A DNA stretch of 18,286 bases. It comes from Flavobacteriales bacterium (GTDB lineage Bacteria; Bacteroidota; Bacteroidia; Flavobacteriales; Flavobacteriaceae). The notes beneath the pieces were generated by a model, which was not told the DNA's origin, ran no database searches, and saw nothing but the letters and a program-made list of their open reading frames with translations. The stretch's first letter is position 1, and each line of letters opens with the position of its first letter. The stretch lies in NCBI GenBank assembly GCA_027003085.1, contig JALWYR010000135.1:1-18286 (forward strand), in the 5' to 3' direction. Positions 1 to 5,689 of the stretch are shown here, piece by piece. Both the position numbers and the translations under genes were made by a program.

Positions 1-305
1 AGCAGGGTGCGCATTCGTTCGCGGCCTATGCGTCCGGTGAGTGCTTCGGCCTTAATGCCGCGGCGGAGCAGGCCGTCTTTTTGGTCTTCCATCAGGGCGA
101 CGAGCGGCGACACCACCACCGTGAGTTTGCCCAAGGCCAAACCGGCCACTTGGTAAATCAAGGATTTACCGAAACCCGTAGGCAACACGGCCAAAACGTC
201 ACGGCCTTGAAGCAAGTCGGTAATAATTTCCCGTTGGGGATAGCGGAAGGAATCGTATCCCCAATAGCGTTTCAGAATTTCCGAAAGGCGGTCGCCTTTA
301 TTCAT
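1..305 (-). CDS. RecQ-type ATP-dependent DNA helicase, N-terminal part (runs off the left edge)
   Basis: Reading the minus strand from ATG at 305 gives about 101 residues before the window ends. Visible motifs are a Q-motif-like FRYPQREII (residues 20-28), a Walker A motif PTGFGKS (42-48) followed by LIYQVAGL, and a motif Ia-like VVVSPLVALMEDQ (63-75). This order and spacing is that of RecQ-family superfamily 2 helicases, which unwind DNA during recombination and repair. RecQ usually has GGGK where this has GFGK, a tolerated change. The start codon lies inside the last codons of the upstream P-loop ATPase gene (8-base overlap), so the two are probably cotranscribed. The helicase body, RQC and HRDC domains lie outside the window, so the exact subfamily cannot be told. 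Confidence 0.85.
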   Translation of the reverse strand, partial: MNKGDRLSEILKRYWGYDSFRYPQREIITDLLQGRDVLAVLPTGFGKSLIYQVAGLALGKLTVVVSPLVALMEDQKDGLLRRGIKAEALTGRIGRERMRTL

Positions 306-864
306 ATTTTTCGAGCACGTCCAAAATAAAATCGGCACGTTTTTCCACCGTGCCGAAAGGAACGAATATCAGGAAGTATTCCAGTTCCATATACATATTC
401 ACCAGGCGGTTGTGGATGAGTTGGGCTTGGTTAAAACTTTCGTAGCGTTCGTAGTCGTTTACATAAATTTCCTGCCAGGGCGGCATAATAAACACGGGTT
501 GGTTGTAGCGGTGCTTCCGGGCCGATTCCATAAATTCTTCGGGCACGGGTGTTTTGCTGTAACGCATATAGGCGGGCACGTCGGGGATACCGCGGTCGAA
601 AAAAACCGGGCTTTTGCCCAATTTTTCCGCTTCGTGGAATTGGCGTTCGCGTCCTTCGATGAGTTTGCGGCTAAACAGTAGCGGGTCGGTCAGGAAAAGT
701 TGATCGATGCCGCGGGCTTTGGCTTCGCGGATCACTTCGCGCGACACCTCGGGCATGGCGGCATAGCCGCGGCGGATCAGTTCGTTGATAACGGTGGATT
801 TACCCGTTCCGGGCCCGCCCGTAATGACGATACGTTTGAGCGGTTGCACTTGTTTTGCTTCCAT
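298..864 (-). CDS. Small P-loop ATPase, AAA_28-like
   Basis: A 188-residue protein from ATG at 864; a TTG two codons upstream would extend it but is less likely. It has a clean Walker A motif, GGPGTGKS (residues 16-23), and a Walker B-like segment VFFDRGIPD (87-95), with helical and charged sequence after it. This matches the single-domain predicted ATPases common in Bacteroidota (AAA_28-type), whose substrate is mostly unknown; a nucleotide or small-molecule kinase role is possible because the fold resembles such kinases. There is no signal peptide or membrane segment, so it is cytoplasmic. Its 3' end overlaps the RecQ start by 8 bases. A promoter-like site lies only three bases before the ATG, so the transcript may be nearly leaderless. 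Confidence 0.8.
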   Translation of the reverse strand: MEAKQVQPLKRIVITGGPGTGKSTVINELIRRGYAAMPEVSREVIREAKARGIDQLFLTDPLLFSRKLIEGRERQFHEAEKLGKSPVFFDRGIPDVPAYMRYSKTPVPEEFMESARKHRYNQPVFIMPPWQEIYVNDYERYESFNQAQLIHNRLVNMYMELEYFLIFVPFGTVEKRADFILDVLEKYE

Positions 865-867
865 AGG

Positions 868-899
868 CAAAGATATATAAATACCGTCGAAAAAAGCAA
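868..899 (-). promoter_or_regulatory. Bacteroidota-type promoter for the ATPase-recQ pair
   Basis: On the minus strand TTG (899-897) is followed after 21 bases by TATCTTTG (875-868), a full match to TAnnTTTG. Only three bases separate it from the ATG at 864, so transcription would start at or very near the start codon. Confidence 0.55.
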
Positions 900-934
900 T
901 GTTTTTTTACTGGGATCGGTGTTCGGATGTAGGC

Positions 935-967
935 TTTCGAGCGCCCTGAAAATAATTGCTATTTTTG
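935..967 (+). promoter_or_regulatory. Bacteroidota-type promoter for ndk
   Basis: TATTTTTG at 960-967 matches TAnnTTTG. A weak -33 match, TTTCG, sits at 935-939, 20 bases upstream. Transcription would begin about 15-20 bases before the ndk ATG. This promoter is divergent from the one driving the ATPase-recQ pair. Confidence 0.45.
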
Positions 968-990
968 CAAAAAAATTAAGTGTAGCATCT

Positions 991-1413
991 ATGAAAGGAA
1001 ACAAAACTTTTACGATGATTAAACCCGATGCTGTGGAAAAAGGTTATACGGGTGAGATTTTGGCCAAGATTACGGAGGCCGGATTTGAGATTGTGGCCAT
1101 GAAAATGATTCAAATGACCCGGCGCGATGCCGAGCGTTTTTATGAAGTGCATAAAGACCGGCCGTTTTACGGCGAGCTGGTCGAGTTTATGTCGCGCGGG
1201 CCCATTGTGGCCGCCGTCTTGAAAAAAGAAAATGCGGTGGAAGATTTTCGCACTTTGATTGGTGCGACCAATCCTGCCGAAGCGGCGGAAGGGACTATTC
1301 GCAAGTTATATGCCACGTCGGTTGGTGAGAATGCCATTCATGGGTCGGATAGCGACGAAAATGCCGCCAAGGAAATAGCTTTTCATTTTGCGCAAAGAGA
1401 AATTTTCGGATGA
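991..1413 (+). CDS. ndk: Nucleoside diphosphate kinase
   Basis: A 140-residue protein, the usual length for the family. It transfers the terminal phosphate from ATP to other nucleoside diphosphates through a phosphohistidine. The catalytic His117 lies in NAIHGSDS (114-121), and the nucleotide-binding IKPDAV is at 10-15. An open frame runs further upstream, but ATG at 991 gives the canonical N-terminus and sits just after a promoter-like TATTTTTG. The stop overlaps the start of the Nif3-like gene as ATGA, suggesting coupled translation. No oddities were seen. Confidence 0.97.
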   Translation: MKGNKTFTMIKPDAVEKGYTGEILAKITEAGFEIVAMKMIQMTRRDAERFYEVHKDRPFYGELVEFMSRGPIVAAVLKKENAVEDFRTLIGATNPAEAAEGTIRKLYATSVGENAIHGSDSDENAAKEIAFHFAQREIFG

Positions 1414-2507
1414 CAATAGGCCAAGTAGCGGCTTTTTTGGACAGGCGATTTCCGCGAGCCTATGCGGAAGATTTCGATAATACGGGTTTGCTTTGCGGTG
1501 AGCCCGAATCGGAAGTGTCGGGCGTGCTTGTGGCTCACGATGCTTTGGAAAGCGTGGTGGACGAGGCTGTGGAACGCGGGCTGAATATGATTGTGGCCTA
1601 TCATCCCATTATTTTCAAGGGATTAAAGTCCCTTACGGGGCGCAATTATGTGGAAAGGAGTGTGATAAAGGCGCTTCGTTCCCATGTGGCCATATATGCG
1701 GTGCATACGGCTTTGGACAATTACAAGGACGGAGTAAGTGCGCTTACATCCCGGGCTTTGGGTTTACGGGATTTGCAGGTTTTGATTCCGCAGGAAGATA
1801 ATTTGCGTGTTTTGGTAACCTATGTGCCGCATGCGCAGGCCGAGTTTTTACGAGCGGCATTGTTTGCTGCCGGGGCAGGTGTTATCGGCAATTACGACAG
1901 TTGTAGCTACAATGTGGAAGGATACGGCACGTTCCGGCCTTTGGAAGGTGCGCAGCCTTTTGTGGGCGAGCGGGGAAAAGTGCACCGGGAACCGGAAACG
2001 CGGGTTAGTGTGGTATTTCCGCGGCATTTGACCGGGGCGGTGGAACAGGCTTTGCGCCAGGCACATCCGTATGAAGAACCTGCTTATGAAATTTATTCTA
2101 CGGTGAATAGGCATCCCGAAATCGGTATCGGCACCTTGGGCCGTTTGCCGGAGCCGGTGGCGGAGCAAGAGTTTTTAGACCGGGTGAAGGAGGTTTTGCA
2201 AACACCCGTTTTGCGGCATTCGGCTTTGCGCAACAAGTCGGTGGAACGGGTGGCCGTGGTGGGCGGAAGCGGAGCTTTTGCCATAGGGGCTGCGCGTAAT
2301 GCGGAGGCCGATGTTTTGTTGACCGGTGATTTGAAATATCATGACTTTTTTGAGGGAGAGGAAACGCTTTTATTGGTGGATGCGGGCCATTACGAAACGG
2401 AACGTTTTGTAAAGGGGTATTTGGCCGGGGTATTGTCGGAAAAATTTCCTAATTTTGCCGTTGTCGAATCCGTAAGGGATGTTAATCCCGTTTATTATCA
2501 TATATAA
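1410..2507 (+). CDS. Nif3-like dinuclear metal centre protein (GTP cyclohydrolase 1 type 2 homologue)
   Basis: A 365-residue cytoplasmic protein of the Nif3/YbgI/YqfO family, which forms hexameric toroids with a two-metal site; the cellular role is poorly settled. Candidate metal ligands are His65 in AYHPIIF, His99 and Asp103 in HTALDN, and His327/Glu331 in DAGHYETE. The position before His65, often a second His in the family, is Tyr here; I do not treat that as proof of inactivity. The middle (about residues 130-240) is the PII-like insert that distinguishes the long form from short YbgI proteins. It starts within the ndk stop (ATGA), so it is probably translationally coupled, and the coiled-coil protein gene follows 12 bases after its stop. 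Confidence 0.9.
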   Translation: MTIGQVAAFLDRRFPRAYAEDFDNTGLLCGEPESEVSGVLVAHDALESVVDEAVERGLNMIVAYHPIIFKGLKSLTGRNYVERSVIKALRSHVAIYAVHTALDNYKDGVSALTSRALGLRDLQVLIPQEDNLRVLVTYVPHAQAEFLRAALFAAGAGVIGNYDSCSYNVEGYGTFRPLEGAQPFVGERGKVHREPETRVSVVFPRHLTGAVEQALRQAHPYEEPAYEIYSTVNRHPEIGIGTLGRLPEPVAEQEFLDRVKEVLQTPVLRHSALRNKSVERVAVVGGSGAFAIGAARNAEADVLLTGDLKYHDFFEGEETLLLVDAGHYETERFVKGYLAGVLSEKFPNFAVVESVRDVNPVYYHI

Positions 2508-2519
2508 TGTATCAATCCT

Positions 2520-3305
2520 ATGGCTAAGAAACAAAAGAAATCGTTGAGTGTTGAAGAGCAATTACGTTTGTTGTATGACATTCAATTAATTGATTCGCGC
2601 ATTCATAAATTGGAAGAATTGCGCGGGGAACTGCCTTTGCAGGTCAAGTTTTATGAAGATGAGATAATCGGTTTGGAAGGACGAATCAATAAGTTCAAGG
2701 AGCGAATCAAGACATTGGGCATTGAAATTCAATTTCATAAAGAAGTAAAGTCCAAGGCCGAAAAGGATATAGAACGATATCGTCAACGCCAGGAAAATGC
2801 TCGTAACGACCGCGAATACAAGAGTTTGCAAGAAGATATCGATTATTTTGAAGGCGAAATTGCTTTGGCCGAGAAAAAAATCAAACAAGCCTTGACCGAA
2901 ACGGCACAACTGGAACAACAGATTGCCGAAAATGAAAAACTGTTGACCGCACAACGGGAACAATTGAAGACTAAGCAGGCCGAATTGGACGAAATTTTAA
3001 AGGAAACCGAACGGGAAGAACAATCACTGCATGAGATGAAGGAGGAATATATGAAACAGCTTTCCGACAGGTTGATACGGGCCTATAAGCGTTTGGTTAA
3101 AAAATATAAGAACCGTTTGGCGGTGGTTTCCTACGATGAATCTTATTTTGTAATTCCTCCTCAGGTTCAAGTGGAAATTCGAGATAGAGACCGTATCATT
3201 GTGGACGAACATACGGGGCGTATTTTGGTTGACCCGGAGTTGGCCCGGGAAGAAAGAGAAAGGATGCAAGATATTTTTGCAAAATTGGGTGAAGAAGCCT
3301 TATAA
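2520..3305 (+). CDS. Coiled-coil protein of the C4-type zinc-ribbon family, zinc ligands lost
   Basis: A 261-residue protein. Residues about 10-185 are a long charged coiled coil, and the C-terminus has the skeleton of the zinc-ribbon family (COG1579, CT398/CdsZ-like): IPPQVQVEIRDRDRIIV (212-228) and GRILVDPEL (233-241). In the family these frames carry two Cys pairs, one before IPPQ and one in a CEHCGRI-like segment. Here the same places read SYDES (204-208) and DEHTGRI (229-235), and I see no Cys anywhere in the protein. The fold may persist without zinc. It follows the Nif3-like gene by 12 bases, a pairing common in Bacteroidota. Known roles of relatives concern protein or nucleic-acid binding; the function here is unknown. 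Confidence 0.88.
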   Translation: MAKKQKKSLSVEEQLRLLYDIQLIDSRIHKLEELRGELPLQVKFYEDEIIGLEGRINKFKERIKTLGIEIQFHKEVKSKAEKDIERYRQRQENARNDREYKSLQEDIDYFEGEIALAEKKIKQALTETAQLEQQIAENEKLLTAQREQLKTKQAELDEILKETEREEQSLHEMKEEYMKQLSDRLIRAYKRLVKKYKNRLAVVSYDESYFVIPPQVQVEIRDRDRIIVDEHTGRILVDPELAREERERMQDIFAKLGEEAL

Positions 3306-3353
3306 GGCAAGAAAAATGAGCTTTGCCGGGAATATAGATTTAATTTGTGTAAC

Positions 3354-3370
3354 TATTGTTTCGGTCAATA
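3354..3370. promoter_or_regulatory. Possible operator: 17-base palindrome upstream of the nosZ pair
   Basis: TATTG, seven bases, then CAATA form a perfect inverted repeat centred at 3362, about 90 bases before the likely transcription start of the first nosZ. It resembles a CRP/FNR-family half-site pair, but the spacing is one base off the FNR consensus. This is a candidate only. Confidence 0.25.
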
Positions 3371-3418
3371 AAATGACTTTCAATAATTTCGTTTAAAAAA
3401 AATGTGCAATATCATTTT

Positions 3419-3446
3419 TTTGTCGATTGGATTTTTATTATATTTG
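3419..3446 (+). promoter_or_regulatory. Bacteroidota-type promoter for the nosZ pair
   Basis: TATATTTG (3439-3446) is an exact TAnnTTTG match. TTTG at 3419-3422 lies 16 bases upstream, slightly short of the usual 17-23. Transcription would start near 3453 and leave a leader of about 20 bases before ATG 3476, which also supports that start over the longer open frame. Confidence 0.6.
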
Positions 3447-3475
3447 GTAGCATAACAGCTAAATACTCATCAATT

Positions 3476-5659
3476 ATGAAACAACTAAAATGGTTAGCCC
3501 TGACTGTATTGGGTCTCGTGGTATTTATACCGCGAGTGCAAGCCCAATCGACAGTGGACGCGGTGATGAAAGCCCGCGGTCTGACTGACAAAGACAAACT
3601 GGCCGCAGTAAAAACGTTCATGCCTCGTGGTGGGCGTGACGAATACTTCGGCATTGTAGGCACCGGGAATTCCGGTACGATGATTGTGTATGGCGTGCCG
3701 TCCATGCGTATTTACAAGTATGTGGGTGTATTTACCCCCGAACCTTGGCAAGGATACGGCTTTGACGACGAATCGCAATTATTGCTCAAAAAATCTTCGT
3801 TGGACAACCGTATTCCTTCGTATGGCGACATGCGTTTTCCGGCCTACTCGGAAACCAATGGTGATTATGACGGAAAATATGCTTTCTTTACCGATGGTGC
3901 CAATGCACGTATTGCTTTGATGGGATTGGACGACTTTGAAACCAAGCAGGTTTTGTCCAACCCGATTATGAACAACTTGTTCCCCGAAGCTACCGTTACG
4001 CCCAACACGGAATATGTGATTCAAACCGGCCAATATCCGCATCCTTGGGATATGCGTAGCACCGATATGGGACAAGCCAAAAACGCCATTACTTTTTGGA
4101 AAGTCGAACGTCACGAAAAAGAAGGCGAACACAAGGGGCGTATTATTAAAGAAAAATCTTTTGCCGTTGAGTTTCCGGCATATCAATTGGATTATAATGA
4201 TGTGGGTAAAGGTGCAAGCGACGGCTTGTTCTTCGGATTGGCTTTCAAAGACGGAAAAGCTTATGTTTATGCCGTAGATTACAAAAAAGCCGAAGCTGCT
4301 AAAAAAACCCGTGTTAACGACTTTAACGTAGTCAAATTCGATGACATCAAAGGTTCCGTGGCATTCATCGAATTGCCCGACAAAGCCAATATGGTAAAAG
4401 TTTCGCCCGACGGAAAATATTTGTTGGTTGCCGCCGACAATGTTTTGGTTTTGGATGCCGCTAAAATCAAATCCAATTTGGGTAAAAGTATTAAAGCCGA
4501 TGCGGTTACGCATAAGTCTGTACCTGTTGGTAAAGGCGTTGTCGACGTAACCTTCGATTACCGTAAAAATATTGCCTATGCATCGGCACACGACGATAGC
4601 AAAATCGTTCGTTTCAACTATGAAACCGGAAAAAAAGGTGACGAAGTTAAATTGGACTTCAAACCTTCTTACATCACGGTTCCGCAAGGTAATTCTATGC
4701 ATCCGCATTCCAATTACCTGATTGCTGTGGACAAAGAAGCTTATTTGAAAAACCTGCCCAAAGTGGGTCCGGTTCGTCCCAGCGTTCAACATTTGATTGA
4801 TATTTCGGCCGATGATGAAATGGTTGACATTTACACCATGACATTACCGCAAGCTAACGTGTATGGAAACGAATTGATATTGCGCACGACCATCAAACCG
4901 ATTATCCGTTATCCTACCGGAACCAACTCGCGTACGGGTGAACCTTCGCCTTTCCGTGCAGTGGCCGGACAAGAAAAAATCGAACGTAAAGGTAATCGTG
5001 TTCATATTTTCGGAACACTTATCCGTTCGCACATTACGCCTGAAATCGTAGAAGTAAATGAGGGTGATATTGTTACCTTCCACTTGACCAACCTGGAACG
5101 TGCCGAAGACGAAACCCATGGTTTCACTATCGACACTTATGGCAAACACGGTTCGTTTGAGCCCGGTAAAACGGCTTCGCTCACCTTTGTGGCCGACCGT
5201 CCCGGTGTATTCCCTTACTATTGTACGGAATTCTGTTCGGCATTGCACTTGGAAATGGAAGGTATTTTGCTAGTTCGCCCCAAAGGATACAAGGGCCCTG
5301 TAACGGATTTGGGAGGCGAAAAACTTTCCAAGGAAGAATTGGCCAAGTACAAAAAACAATACGAAGAAAAAATCAAAGTTATCAAGCAAACGGCCGATGT
5401 TATCAATGGCGTAGTGGATTACCTGAAAAAGAATCATTACGAAAAATACCCTTATGTAAAAGCTCTGGTTGAAGACGCTGTTGATCAATTGAACAAAGCC
5501 AAGTTTACCGAAGATAACTATAAGAAATATGCCAAAGAGGGCAAATGGAAAGACGCCTTCCTGTGGGCGGAACAATATTTCCAATACCAAGTTAAAGCAG
5601 CCGATGTGGGCTTGCGTGCCAAAAAACTGTTGGATGAAAAACTGGGTAAAGAAGAGTAA
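3476..5659 (+). CDS. nosZ: NosZ paralogue 1: CuA-bearing subunit with a dead CuZ propeller
   Basis: A 727-residue periplasmic protein. The frame is open 24 codons further, but ATG 3476 gives a clean Sec signal peptide ending VQA-Q (about residue 23) and follows the promoter. It has the NosZ layout: a beta-propeller (about 50-500), then a cupredoxin domain. CuA ligands are all present: His548 in THGF, Cys583, Cys587, His591 and Met594 in CTEFCSALHLEM. All seven CuZ histidines are gone. The HH pair is Arg120-Phe121, and the other positions align to Phe169, Asn305, Asp357, Gln404 and Tyr463. After the cupredoxin comes a Lys/Glu-rich helical extension of about 120 residues with no Cys. Arg codons are nearly all CGT, unlike the mixed usage of neighbours, suggesting high expression. 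On its own it should not reduce N2O; it most likely feeds electrons to the CuZ subunit encoded 30 bases downstream. Confidence 0.93.
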   Translation: MKQLKWLALTVLGLVVFIPRVQAQSTVDAVMKARGLTDKDKLAAVKTFMPRGGRDEYFGIVGTGNSGTMIVYGVPSMRIYKYVGVFTPEPWQGYGFDDESQLLLKKSSLDNRIPSYGDMRFPAYSETNGDYDGKYAFFTDGANARIALMGLDDFETKQVLSNPIMNNLFPEATVTPNTEYVIQTGQYPHPWDMRSTDMGQAKNAITFWKVERHEKEGEHKGRIIKEKSFAVEFPAYQLDYNDVGKGASDGLFFGLAFKDGKAYVYAVDYKKAEAAKKTRVNDFNVVKFDDIKGSVAFIELPDKANMVKVSPDGKYLLVAADNVLVLDAAKIKSNLGKSIKADAVTHKSVPVGKGVVDVTFDYRKNIAYASAHDDSKIVRFNYETGKKGDEVKLDFKPSYITVPQGNSMHPHSNYLIAVDKEAYLKNLPKVGPVRPSVQHLIDISADDEMVDIYTMTLPQANVYGNELILRTTIKPIIRYPTGTNSRTGEPSPFRAVAGQEKIERKGNRVHIFGTLIRSHITPEIVEVNEGDIVTFHLTNLERAEDETHGFTIDTYGKHGSFEPGKTASLTFVADRPGVFPYYCTEFCSALHLEMEGILLVRPKGYKGPVTDLGGEKLSKEELAKYKKQYEEKIKVIKQTADVINGVVDYLKKNHYEKYPYVKALVEDAVDQLNKAKFTEDNYKKYAKEGKWKDAFLWAEQYFQYQVKAADVGLRAKKLLDEKLGKEE

Positions 5660-5689
5660 TCATCAACCGGTTATTTATACATAAAATAA

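Noticed and set aside
81..329. Plus-strand 82-codon open frame at the left edge
   Set aside because: Shadow of the RecQ-type helicase on the minus strand, which shows Walker A and other helicase motifs.
700..990. Upstream extension of ndk in the open frame
   Set aside because: It would run antisense through the P-loop ATPase gene and the divergent promoters; ATG 991 gives the canonical ndk length.
3306..3326. GGCAA...TTGCC hairpin after the zinc-ribbon-like gene as a terminator
   Set aside because: The stem is only five base pairs with a loop of about 12 and no T-run, too weak to call.
3779..4792. 337-codon minus-strand open frame opposite the first nosZ
   Set aside because: Same shadow character (Phe/Val/Asn/His-rich, no motifs) opposite a clear NosZ propeller.
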